Part shown: piece by piece, positions 34,883 to 43,404 of the stretch
Numbering within the stretch: the first letter of the stretch is position 1
Layout: the number at the start of each line of letters is the position of its first letter
Origin: Flavobacterium flabelliforme
GTDB lineage: Bacteria; Bacteroidota; Bacteroidia; Flavobacteriales; Flavobacteriaceae
Length of the DNA stretch: 64,000 nt
Direction: 5' to 3'
NCBI RefSeq assembly: GCF_017948675.1
Contig: NZ_JAGFBU010000002.1
Location: forward strand, 372,001-436,000
Translations under genes and position numbers: made by a program
The notes under the pieces: generated by a model
Databases searched by the model: none
The model's input: the letters and a program-made list of their open reading frames with translations, nothing else
What the model was told of the DNA's origin: nothing

Positions 34883-36350
34883 GAAACAAACAATTTCTAT
34901 TATAGGTTCGGGATTTTCAGCTATGGCAGCATCTTGCTATTTGGCTAAAAGCGGACATCAAGTTACCGTTTACGAAAAAAACAGTAGTATTGGCGGTAGA
35001 GCCAGACAGTTAAAAAGAGAAGGATTTACATTTGACATGGGGCCAAGTTGGTACTGGATGCCGGATGTATTCGATCGTTTTTTTGCTGATTTTGGAAAAA
35101 AAACAAACGATTACTATGAGTTAATAAAATTATCACCAGCCTACCGCGTGTATTACGGCATAGACGATTTTATTACTATTGCCGATAATTTAGAAGAAAT
35201 TGTTGCCTCTTTTGAAGCGATTGAAAAGGGAAGCGGTACACAATTGAAAAAATTTATGGCTGAGGCCAAAAGTAATTATGATATTGCTATTAAGGAATTG
35301 GTGTATCGTCCAGGTGTTTCTCCATTAGAACTGATCACGCCAGAAACGGCTATGAAAGTAGGACAGTTTTTTAGTAACATTAGTAAAGATGTTCGCAAGA
35401 AATTCAAAAATAAAAGACTGATTCAAATTCTAGAATTTCCTGTTTTATTTCTTGGAGCAAAGCCATCAGACACGCCTTCTTTTTATAGTTTTATGAATTA
35501 TGCCGATTTTGGTTTAGGAACTTGGCACCCAAAAACAGGAATGTTTGATGTAGTTCGCGCTATGGAAAGTTTAGCCACAGAATTGGGCGTTCAGTTTGTT
35601 ACCAATGCCAGTATAGAAAAGATTATTGTAACGGATAAAATTGCCAAAGCAATCGTAGTAAATGGTGAAACTATTTATTCTGATTTGATTTTGAGTGGTG
35701 CCGATTACCATCATACCGAAACGCTTTTGGATCAAGAGCACCGTGCTTATTCAGAAAAATATTGGGACAGTCGCGTTTTTGCACCTTCGTCCTTATTATT
35801 TTACGTAGGATTCAACAAAAAAATAGAAAATATTTCGCATCATGCTTTGTTTTTTGATGTTGATTTTTACCAACATGCAAAGGATATTTATGATGAGCCA
35901 CAATGGCCTGCGGAGCCCTTGTTTTATGCTAATTTTCCATCTGTTACCGATAAAACAGCTGCTCCTGAAGGAATGGAATCTGGTTTTTTTCTAGTGCCAT
36001 TAGCACCCGGAATTAATGATACAGAAGCACTTAGAGAAGAATATTTTGATAAAATAATAGATCGTTTTGAGACTTTAACCAAGCAAAGTGTAAAAAATAG
36101 TATTATATTTAAGGAGTCGTTTTGCAAAAATGATTTTGTATCTGAATACAATTCTTATAAGGGAAATGCTTACGGCATGGCAAATACGCTATTACAAACT
36201 GCATTTTTAAGGCCTAAACTGAAGAGTAAAAAAGTAAAAAACTTATATTTCACTGGACAATTAACAGTTCCAGGACCAGGAGTTCCACCTGCATTAATTT
36301 CTGGAAAATTAGTGTCGGAATTAATTAATAAACAATTTTCAGAGCAATAA
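34881..36350 (+). CDS. crtI: Phytoene desaturase
   Basis: The protein has 489 residues. The N-terminal FAD dinucleotide-binding motif is IGSGFSAMAASCYLAKSGHQVTVYEK, followed by GGRARQLKREGF and DMGPSWYWMPD. The C-terminal FAD-contact segment is YFTGQLTVPGPGVPPALISGK. CrtI converts phytoene into lycopene at the membrane. It begins 40 nt after the merR-type gene and is followed by crtB after 1 nt, so it leads a crtI-crtB-crtZ operon. Confidence 0.95.
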   Translation: MKQTISIIGSGFSAMAASCYLAKSGHQVTVYEKNSSIGGRARQLKREGFTFDMGPSWYWMPDVFDRFFADFGKKTNDYYELIKLSPAYRVYYGIDDFITIADNLEEIVASFEAIEKGSGTQLKKFMAEAKSNYDIAIKELVYRPGVSPLELITPETAMKVGQFFSNISKDVRKKFKNKRLIQILEFPVLFLGAKPSDTPSFYSFMNYADFGLGTWHPKTGMFDVVRAMESLATELGVQFVTNASIEKIIVTDKIAKAIVVNGETIYSDLILSGADYHHTETLLDQEHRAYSEKYWDSRVFAPSSLLFYVGFNKKIENISHHALFFDVDFYQHAKDIYDEPQWPAEPLFYANFPSVTDKTAAPEGMESGFFLVPLAPGINDTEALREEYFDKIIDRFETLTKQSVKNSIIFKESFCKNDFVSEYNSYKGNAYGMANTLLQTAFLRPKLKSKKVKNLYFTGQLTVPGPGVPPALISGKLVSELINKQFSEQ

Positions 36351-36351
36351 T

Positions 36352-37194
36352 ATGAAGCAATTATTTGATGATGTATCTTTTAAGTGTAGTAAGCTAGTTA
36401 CTAAAAACTATAGCACTTCTTTTTCTTTGGCGGTTTATATGTTATCGCCAAGCATTAGAGACGCCATCTATAGCATCTATGGATTTGTTCGTTTTGCGGA
36501 TGAAATCGTAGATAGTTTTCATGGTTTTGATAAGGAAGATCTTATTACTGAATTTGAAGAGGACTACTACAAAGCTTTTGATAGAGGAATCAGTTTAAAT
36601 CCCATATTAAATTCTTTTCAGCAAACGGTCAAAGAATATAATATCACTGACGATTTGATACAAGCGTTTTTACGAAGTATGAAATTAGATTTGATAAAAT
36701 CGGATTATCATAGTAAAGAAGAATACGATGCCTACATTTATGGATCGGCAGATGTGGTGGGTCTAATGTGTCTAAAGGTATTTGTTTCTGGAGATAACGA
36801 GCGTTACAATCTGTTAAAAGACGAAGCCATGAGACTCGGATCTGCCTTCCAAAAAGTGAATTTTCTTCGTGACTTAAAGGATGATAATTTGGTTTTAAAC
36901 CGAAATTATTTTCCTGGCGTAGATTTAAATTCATTTGATGAGAATGCTAAAACGGCTATCATCAACGAAATAAATGAGGATTTTAGAGTCGCTTATGAAG
37001 GTATTATCAAACTTCCGCTAGAAGCTAAGTTTGGTGTTTATACTGCTTTTGTTTACTACAAAAAACTGCTAAAAAAGCTAGAAAATACGCCTTATCAAGA
37101 GATAGGAAATGCAAGAATTCGGGTTTCAAATTATACAAAAGCAGGATTATTAGCCAAGTCTTTCGTGTCTTATAAATTAAATTTAGTTCAATAA
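36352..37194 (+). CDS. crtB: Phytoene synthase
   Basis: The protein has 280 residues of the trans-isoprenyl diphosphate synthase, head-to-head type. The first aspartate-rich motif lies in YGFVRFADEIVDSF (about 43-56) and the second in FQKVNFLRDLKDDNL (about 163-177). CrtB condenses two geranylgeranyl diphosphates to phytoene. It is translationally coupled to crtI. The geranylgeranyl diphosphate synthase and the lycopene cyclase are not in this window. Confidence 0.95.
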   Translation: MKQLFDDVSFKCSKLVTKNYSTSFSLAVYMLSPSIRDAIYSIYGFVRFADEIVDSFHGFDKEDLITEFEEDYYKAFDRGISLNPILNSFQQTVKEYNITDDLIQAFLRSMKLDLIKSDYHSKEEYDAYIYGSADVVGLMCLKVFVSGDNERYNLLKDEAMRLGSAFQKVNFLRDLKDDNLVLNRNYFPGVDLNSFDENAKTAIINEINEDFRVAYEGIIKLPLEAKFGVYTAFVYYKKLLKKLENTPYQEIGNARIRVSNYTKAGLLAKSFVSYKLNLVQ

Positions 37195-37239
37195 AAGACT
37201 TGTTATTAAAGGAATTTTTAAATTAAACAGCGCATAAAA

Positions 37240-37680
37240 ATGATATTTTTTTTGATATTTTTCGGTACTTTTCTACTAATGGAATGTGTTACTTGGCTTA
37301 CCCATAAATACGTAATGCACGGGTCTATGTGGTATTTCCACGCCGATCACCACCAACCTAAATACGCAAATGTTTTCGAACGTAATGATATTTTCTTTGT
37401 CATATTTGCCATTCCTAGCATCGTACTTTTTTATTATGGGGTAGAAGGTGGCTTAAACTACTTATTTTTCATCGGCTTGGGAATCATGTTTTATGGAATG
37501 TGTTATTTCATGATCCATGATGTATTGATTCACCAACGTTTTAAATGGTTCAAGCACACCAATAATAAATATTTAATTGGACTTAGAAAAGCCCACAAAG
37601 TACACCACAAACACCTTGGCAAAGAGCACGGAGAATGTTTCGGAATGCTTTTCGTTCCTTTCAAGTACTATAAAATCTAA
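37240..37680 (+). CDS. crtZ: Beta-carotene hydroxylase
   Basis: The protein has 146 residues with the di-iron histidine motifs of CrtZ: THKYVMHG, HADHHQPK, HDVLIHQRFKW and KVHHKHLGKEHGE, set in hydrophobic helices. It hydroxylates beta-carotene to zeaxanthin, the usual yellow pigment of Flavobacteriaceae. It lies 45 nt after crtB. Confidence 0.95.
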   Translation: MIFFLIFFGTFLLMECVTWLTHKYVMHGSMWYFHADHHQPKYANVFERNDIFFVIFAIPSIVLFYYGVEGGLNYLFFIGLGIMFYGMCYFMIHDVLIHQRFKWFKHTNNKYLIGLRKAHKVHHKHLGKEHGECFGMLFVPFKYYKI

Positions 37681-37794
37681 ACGGTTTTTGAGCTAGTCAT
37701 TTTAGTATAAATTACAGTTTGCGACTTAATTTGCGCAATTTGTGTTTAAATTATATAGCAAGTTTCGATTTGCAATACTATAAATTTTTATCAA

Positions 37795-37925
37795 GGCGTG
37801 ACCCCGCTTTAACTCCTCGAAAAATCGGGAGTTAAGCGAGGTCGGGCTATCCGTTCCCGCTTTTTTATACCTGGCAAAAAGCCAGTTATAAAAAGAGCTC
37901 CACTACTATCCCTCACGCAAATCGC
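37795..37925 (-). repeat. Dispersed flavobacterial intergenic repeat, copy 2 (inverted)
   Basis: On the minus strand it begins TTTGCGTGAGGGAT, continues AGTAGTGGAGCTC, then a hairpin (TATAACTGGC / GCCAGGTATA), GCGGGAACGGATAGCCCGACCTC and a second stem (CTTAACTCCCGA / TCGAGGAGTTAAAG). It shares the conserved start and the AGCCCGACCT end with copy 1 at 31745-31832. Confidence 0.65.
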
Positions 37926-37958
37926 GTATTTCATCAATATTTTTCTTAAAAATCAATC

Positions 37959-38420
37959 ATGAAAATATACAAACAAGAAACCGTTCAGAATGTAAATGCA
38001 AGTCTTGAAGAATGTTGGTCTTTTTTTTCAAGCCCTAAAAATCTTCAAAAAATAACACCAAAAGAAATGGGTTTTCAAATCACCGATTTTGATGATAAAA
38101 ACATGTATCCAGGTCAAATAATACAGTATAAAGTAACGCCACTTTTAGGGATTTCTTTATCTTGGATGACTGAAATTACGCAGGTCAAAGACCATAGTTA
38201 CTTTATCGACGAACAGCGTTTTGGTCCCTACAGTTTTTGGCACCACAAACATTTTTTTGAAGCTACACCAACAGGAACTAAAATGACTGATGTGGTACAT
38301 TACGGATTGCCTCTCGGTTTTTTGGGTAGAATCATGAATACTTTAGTAGTACAAAACAAATTGAAATCTATATTTGAGCACCGTCGTGTAGTCATTGACA
38401 AAATGTTTAATTCGAAATAA
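37959..38420 (+). CDS. SRPBCC (START-like) ligand-binding protein
   Basis: The protein has 153 residues: MKIYKQETVQNVNASLEECW, then FFSSPKNLQKITPKEMGFQ and a helix-grip fold ending in a long C-terminal helix (LKSIFEHRRVVIDKMF). SRPBCC proteins hold hydrophobic ligands. The ligand is unknown, and relatives occur beside photolyases and SDR proteins in light-response loci. The stop overlaps the photolyase start by 1 nt (TAATG), so the two are coupled. Confidence 0.82.
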   Translation: MKIYKQETVQNVNASLEECWSFFSSPKNLQKITPKEMGFQITDFDDKNMYPGQIIQYKVTPLLGISLSWMTEITQVKDHSYFIDEQRFGPYSFWHHKHFFEATPTGTKMTDVVHYGLPLGFLGRIMNTLVVQNKLKSIFEHRRVVIDKMFNSK

Positions 38421-39715
38421 TGAGCAAGCAACCCGTTTCTTTTTTTTGGTTCCGACGTGATTTGCGATTGGAAGATAATGTAGGATTATTTCAGGCGTTA
38501 CAGTCTAAATATCCTGTAATTTCGCTCTTTATTTTTGATGATGCTATTCTGGATAGTCTGCCAAATAATGATCCAAGAGTTGGATTTATACACGAAAATC
38601 TTTCTAAAATTAATGCGCAATTACTAGAACAAGGAAGTTCCATTTTAATAAAAAAAGGAAAGACTTTTGAAGTTTGGGAAGCTCTTTTAAAAGAATTTGA
38701 TGTCAAAGAAGTTTTCTTTAATAAAGATTATGAACCGTATGCCATTCAAAGAGATACTGCTATTTGCGAACTTTTAGAAAAAAACAATACTATTGCTTAT
38801 TCCTTTAAAGACCAAGTTATTTTTGAAGAAAAAGAAATCACAAAAGCCGATGGTTTACCTTATACCGTTTATACTCCGTTTAAAAATAAATGGTTAGAAA
38901 AATACAAAACTTTAGCTCCTGTTCCTGAATATGACTGTGTTGCTTCGTTTTCTAATTTATATAAAAGTACTTTTATTTTCCCCACTTTAGAACAAATAGG
39001 TTTTCAAGAAAGTACGATAAAAGTAAAGGATCATAATCTCAAATTTATTACCAATTACCAAGATATAAGAGACTTTCCCGCTTTAGATCAAAACTCTTAT
39101 TTATCTCCACATTTGCGTTTTGGAACCGTAAGCATCCGAAAATTAGTGAACTGGGCTTTTCATAAAAACGATGTTTTTTTGAGTGAATTAATCTGGAGAG
39201 AGTTTTTTATGCAAATTCTTTTTAGTTTTCCAAAAGTTGTGACTCAAAACTTCAAAGCGGCTTATGACGGAATTCAGTGGCGCAACAATGAGGAAGATTT
39301 CAAACGTTGGTGCAACGGAACTACTGGATATCCTATGGTCGATGCAGGAATGCGTCAACTTAATGAAACAGGCTATATGCACAACAGAGTACGTATGGTG
39401 GTGGCGAGCTTTTTATGCAAGCATTTATTGATTCAGTGGCAATGGGGCGAAGCGTATTTTGCTGAAAAACTATTAGATTACGAAATGTCTGCTAACGTAG
39501 GAAATTGGCAATGGGCGGCGGGAACAGGTTGCGATGCGGCTCCTTACTTTCGTGTTTTTAATCCTGAAATTCAACAAAAGAAATTTGACGAAAAAGGAAT
39601 GTATGTTCGTAAATGGATCAAAGAATTCCAATTAGGATACGGAAAACCAATGGTAGAGCACGCTATGGCGAGAGATCGTGCGATTGCCACTTATAAGGCT
39701 GGAATTGTAAAGTAG
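38420..39715 (+). CDS. phrB: Deoxyribodipyrimidine photolyase (class I CPD type)
   Basis: The protein has 431 residues. The N-terminal antenna domain begins FFWFRRDLRLEDNVGLFQAL. The FAD domain contains FGTVSIRKLV, ELIWREFFMQILF, GTTGYPMVDAGMRQLNETGYMHNRVRM and the late ANVGNWQWAAGTGCDAAPYF and RVFNP blocks of class I photolyases. It repairs cyclobutane pyrimidine dimers using blue light and FADH-. It lies in the light cluster next to carotenoid genes and is translationally coupled to the SRPBCC gene. Confidence 0.92.
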   Translation: MSKQPVSFFWFRRDLRLEDNVGLFQALQSKYPVISLFIFDDAILDSLPNNDPRVGFIHENLSKINAQLLEQGSSILIKKGKTFEVWEALLKEFDVKEVFFNKDYEPYAIQRDTAICELLEKNNTIAYSFKDQVIFEEKEITKADGLPYTVYTPFKNKWLEKYKTLAPVPEYDCVASFSNLYKSTFIFPTLEQIGFQESTIKVKDHNLKFITNYQDIRDFPALDQNSYLSPHLRFGTVSIRKLVNWAFHKNDVFLSELIWREFFMQILFSFPKVVTQNFKAAYDGIQWRNNEEDFKRWCNGTTGYPMVDAGMRQLNETGYMHNRVRMVVASFLCKHLLIQWQWGEAYFAEKLLDYEMSANVGNWQWAAGTGCDAAPYFRVFNPEIQQKKFDEKGMYVRKWIKEFQLGYGKPMVEHAMARDRAIATYKAGIVK

Positions 39716-40151
39716 TATTTTTTACTTCAATTATTTTTATCATATAAGTCATTTAAGTTTTTTTACATAATGAGTTAGTTTGTGAAGCAGGATTTAAGAA
39801 TTATAAGTTTTTTTAAACACGGATTTAAAAGATTACCGCAGATTTTAATGTATTCTTTGGATTAAATAATTCGTAGTTCAAGAAATGATATATTAAGAAT
39901 ATACTACTTCTCAACTTCAATCTATATTTTTTTCCAAATTAGAGTTAATTAAAATCATCTCTAACGCTCGAGCCTCAAAACTTTTTTAAAAACTTAATTG
40001 AACTTTCTTTTTTGGGTGGTAAAAAATCACATTTATGCTTATTTGTCTTATATGTTTAATAAATTTTGGCAGATAATTTACCTTTCAATATAATTACTAA
40101 ATGGGTTTAAGTTTACCACGTAAATAAACCCAATCTTGTTCATTGAATTAA
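39716..40151. other. Non-coding stretch between convergent genes
   Basis: No gene, strong hairpin terminator or promoter is seen. A segment near 39816-39850 (AAACACGGATTTAAAAG) resembles short degenerate repeats often found in flavobacterial spacers. No firm feature can be assigned. Confidence 0.35.
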
Positions 40152-41570
40152 TTACTTGATTAACTTCTCTAGCATTCCCTTAAAAATAAACCCATGGAAA
40201 GGTAACACAGAATACCAATACACTTTTCCCCAAAAACCTCTAGGTCTAAAAGTCGCTGCTTGGTATAAGGTATTGTGAATAATCTTAAATTCTAGCCAAG
40301 CTTCGCCAGGCAGTTTCATTTCTGCAAAAAGAATTAATTTGCCTTCTTCTTTATTGGCATATAATACACGCCAAAAATCTAAAGCATCACCAGAATGAAT
40401 ATCGTGTCGGTTTGTTCTTCCTCTTCTTGAACCAACGCCACCATATAATTTATCTATAAATCCTCTTAAATCCCACAACCAGTCGCCATAATACCAACCC
40501 GTATCTCCACCAATAGACCAAATTTGGTTAATGGTGAAATTGCGATCTATAATTTCCATTTTGCGACGGTCTATGAAACAGTCTTTTTTAGGAACTTTTA
40601 AATATTCCGACATATTACTCGTGAAACGACCACTTACTAAGGAATCTTTCCAACTCGATGCTACTTTATCTTCATCTACTTTTATCAAAGCACGAGATAG
40701 CGCTTGTTTGTACGACATTGGAGTCACCTCCAGTAATTCATTAATTCGGGTATCGCTACAAACTACTTCTACTTTCATACTGCTAACTAATGCGGAAGCC
40801 AATCTATAGGAAGTTGAGGTCACAAAATACAGCCAATAGGAAGATAATTTGGGTGTCATTATCGGAACGGTAACAATCCAACGTTTTAGGTTTTTTGCTT
40901 CGGCAAAACCAAGCAACATTTCTTTATAAGTCAAAATATCGGGACCACCAATATCAAAACTTTTATTGTAAGTCGCTGGATTAAATAATGATTTAGATAA
41001 AAACTGGAGAACATCTGTAATTGCAATAGGTTGGCATCTTGTGTTTAGCCATTTTGGTGTAACCATTACAGGCAGTTTGTTCACTAAATCCCGAATGATT
41101 TCAAACGAAGCACTTCCTGAACCAACAATGATTCCCGCTCTCAATGTAGTGGTGTCAAATATACCTGAATTTAGTATTTCCTCTACTTTTTTTCTAGAAG
41201 ATAAATGTTTGGATAATGAGGTATCATTCACAATACCACTCAAGTAAATAACCTGTTTAGCGTTAGTTTCATTCAGTCGGTTTACAAAATTTAACGCAGA
41301 TTGACTCTCTAACTCATCAAAATTGGAGGCAGAGCCAGACATCGAATGAATCAAATAATACGCTGCATCAATATTATCTGGGATGTTGGTTAATGTTTCA
41401 TGATTTAAAAAATCGACTTCGACAACGCTAACTTTATCTTTAAACTCAATAGGAAAATAGAATCTATTTTTATCTCTTACACAACAGATTATATCGTGTC
41501 CTTGGGCTACCAATAGTGGTAAAAGTCGCTTTCCGATATAACCTGTTGCGCCTGTTAAGAGAATTTTCAT
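40152..41570 (-). CDS. SDR-type NAD(P)-binding protein with C-terminal DUF2867
   Basis: The protein has 472 residues. The N-terminal Rossmann fold has LLTGATGYIGKRLLPLLVAQG and the YYLIHSMSG and IYLSGIV segments of atypical SDRs. The C-terminal DUF2867 half (about 320-470) contains the WSIGGDTGWYYGDWLWDLRG and WRVLYANKEEGKLILFAEM blocks. The substrate is unknown. Genes of this kind occur with photolyases and cryptochromes. It is the last gene of the long minus-strand light operon, with a 119-nt gap after folE that may carry a separate promoter. Confidence 0.85.
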   Translation of the reverse strand: MKILLTGATGYIGKRLLPLLVAQGHDIICCVRDKNRFYFPIEFKDKVSVVEVDFLNHETLTNIPDNIDAAYYLIHSMSGSASNFDELESQSALNFVNRLNETNAKQVIYLSGIVNDTSLSKHLSSRKKVEEILNSGIFDTTTLRAGIIVGSGSASFEIIRDLVNKLPVMVTPKWLNTRCQPIAITDVLQFLSKSLFNPATYNKSFDIGGPDILTYKEMLLGFAEAKNLKRWIVTVPIMTPKLSSYWLYFVTSTSYRLASALVSSMKVEVVCSDTRINELLEVTPMSYKQALSRALIKVDEDKVASSWKDSLVSGRFTSNMSEYLKVPKKDCFIDRRKMEIIDRNFTINQIWSIGGDTGWYYGDWLWDLRGFIDKLYGGVGSRRGRTNRHDIHSGDALDFWRVLYANKEEGKLILFAEMKLPGEAWLEFKIIHNTLYQAATFRPRGFWGKVYWYSVLPFHGFIFKGMLEKLIK

Positions 41571-41689
41571 AGTAATTTTATTTTCAATATTGTAAAGCGA
41601 TTTTTCGATTCTATAAATTACAAATTATCAGTGAGATATGCTTTGAATCTTTTAAACAAGCAAAAAAAGAGTAATGTTGTGCTACTAAA

Positions 41690-42301
41690 TTAGCTTAATT
41701 TATTGGAAATCAAATTTATAAATTCTTTTCTAGTTTTGTTTTTTTCAAACGCACCTGTAAAAGAAGAAGTGGTAGTAACCGAATTTTGTTTCTGAATGCC
41801 ACGCATTTGCATACACATATGTTGTGCTTCGATGACAACAGCTACTCCAAGAGGATCTAGTGCTTCCTGAATACAATTTTTAATCTGGTCTGTCAATCTT
41901 TCTTGTACCTGCATTCTTCTTGCAAACGCATCGACTACTCTTGGTATTTTGCTCAAGCCAACAATTTTACCATTCGGGATGTATGCAACGTGCGCTTTCC
42001 CAAAAAAGGGTAACATGTGGTGTTCACACATCGAATATACCTCAATATCTTTAACGATAATCATTTGACGGTGATCTTCTGTGAACATCGCTGATTTTAA
42101 AATTTCTAAAGGATCTAAACCATAACCATGTGTAAGATATTGCATTGCTTTGGCGACTCTTTCTGGTGTTTTTTCTAGACCTTCTCTATTTACATCTTCT
42201 CCAAGCGTACCAATTACAGTTTTATAATTGCTGGCCAATGCTTCTGTTACTTCAGTATCGTATTGCTCTATTTTTTCGTAGCTTTTCATTTCTTTAATCA
42301 T
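41690..42301 (-). CDS. folE: GTP cyclohydrolase I
   Basis: The protein has 203 residues. The zinc and active-site motifs are visible in [40 protein letters not shown] and [14 protein letters not shown]. FolE converts GTP to 7,8-dihydroneopterin triphosphate, the first step to folates and pterins. In LitR-type light regulons folE is induced with photolyase and cryptochrome genes, presumably to supply the methenyltetrahydrofolate or pterin antenna. Here it lies in the same operon. The start could be Met1 or Met5. Confidence 0.96.
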   Translation of the reverse strand: MIKEMKSYEKIEQYDTEVTEALASNYKTVIGTLGEDVNREGLEKTPERVAKAMQYLTHGYGLDPLEILKSAMFTEDHRQMIIVKDIEVYSMCEHHMLPFFGKAHVAYIPNGKIVGLSKIPRVVDAFARRMQVQERLTDQIKNCIQEALDPLGVAVVIEAQHMCMQMRGIQKQNSVTTTSSFTGAFEKNKTRKEFINLISNKLS

Positions 42302-42332
42302 GGTTTTATTTTTTATTTTTAATGTGGTTTAT

Positions 42333-43016
42333 TTAGATTTTGAAGGTTACAATTCCGTAATCCATTTCAAATACTTGTCCTGAAATTGATTTTGCATTTT
42401 CTGAAATAAGAAAATTTGCCATATTAGCTACTTCTTCGGGTTTTAAATACCCTTTCATCGGATGGCGTTCTACCATATTTTCTTTCATGCGATCGTTTCT
42501 CAGAATTCCTGCAGCAAGAGAAGTTTCTGTGATTGTTGGTGCAATGGCATTGATGCGAACCACCGAAGCTAATTCTGCTCCTAATGACTTTACCAATCCT
42601 TCTACACCCGCTTTTGCAGTAGCAATACTGGCATGAAAAGGCATTCCTAATTTGGCCGCTACGGTGCTGAATAAAACAATAGACGGATTATTTCCTTTTT
42701 TTAAAACAGGTAAATATTTCTGAATCGTCTTTACCGCTCCAATGACATTAATTTCGAAGTCCGTTCTGAAATCATCAATACTTAGACTTCCTATTGGTTT
42801 TAAATTAATAGAACCAGGACAATAAATCAAAGTGTCTATGTTTTCAATCTCCGGAAGTGTGTCTTTCAAAACATCTAAAGAGAAGTGTTTTAAATTAGGA
42901 TGTGTTATTTCTGGCGCATTTCTACTGATGTTAAACACTTTATTGCTTTCTAATTGTTGCAACAAAATGGCACTTCCAATTCCTTTGCTTCCGCCAATGA
43001 TTACTATGTTTTTCAT
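42333..43016 (-). CDS. Short-chain dehydrogenase/reductase
   Basis: The protein has 227 residues of classical SDR type. The cofactor motif is VIIGGSKGIGSA (T/GGxxxGIG). The active-site segment is VLFSTVAAKLGMPFHASIATAKAG, where the usual catalytic YxxxK is replaced by an H-ASIATAK arrangement, so the normal Tyr is not evident. The C-terminal segment is EVANMANFLISENAKSISGQ. The substrate is unknown. It lies 31 nt before folE within the light operon. Confidence 0.85.
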   Translation of the reverse strand: MKNIVIIGGSKGIGSAILLQQLESNKVFNISRNAPEITHPNLKHFSLDVLKDTLPEIENIDTLIYCPGSINLKPIGSLSIDDFRTDFEINVIGAVKTIQKYLPVLKKGNNPSIVLFSTVAAKLGMPFHASIATAKAGVEGLVKSLGAELASVVRINAIAPTITETSLAAGILRNDRMKENMVERHPMKGYLKPEEVANMANFLISENAKSISGQVFEMDYGIVTFKI

Positions 43017-43073
43017 CTTTATTAAAATAGTTATTATAAATATAATTTGGTTTTATTAGTAGTTTCCAGAAGT

Positions 43074-43358
43074 TTAGCGCTTAGCAATCTTATTGTTATT
43101 AATTTGTCTTTGCATACTACACTTAAAACGTCCTTCTCTAAAATCTCTTAATTTTTCATGTTTTGTTTTACGTCCTTGAACGCGTTCGCGCCACATTCTA
43201 AAACTCGATGGTTTCATTTCCGTACGCATCAAATCGATTACTTCTTGCTCTTTTAAACCAAATTGTAGCAAAATAGCATCAAATGTGGTTCGGTCTTCCC
43301 AAGCCATTTCTATAACTCGGTCTTTTTCTAAATCAGTTAGTTGTTTCTTTTCTGTCAC
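43074..43358 (-). CDS. DUF2805 (TIGR03643 family) protein
   Basis: The 94-residue protein has the family segments VIEMAWEDRTTFDAILLQFGL, VIDLMRTEMKPSSFRMWRER and VQGRKTKHEKL. The first part resembles a helix-turn-helix (EQEVIDLMR), and the end is very basic. The function is unknown. It lies between a cryptochrome gene and the SDR gene (57-nt and 46-nt gaps), an association with photolyase-family genes that suggests an accessory or regulatory role. Confidence 0.85.
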   Translation of the reverse strand: MTEKKQLTDLEKDRVIEMAWEDRTTFDAILLQFGLKEQEVIDLMRTEMKPSSFRMWRERVQGRKTKHEKLRDFREGRFKCSMQRQINNNKIAKR

Positions 43359-43404
43359 AATTTCCTTTTTTTATTTAAAATGTATTTTTATATCTCTGTA
43401 AAAT

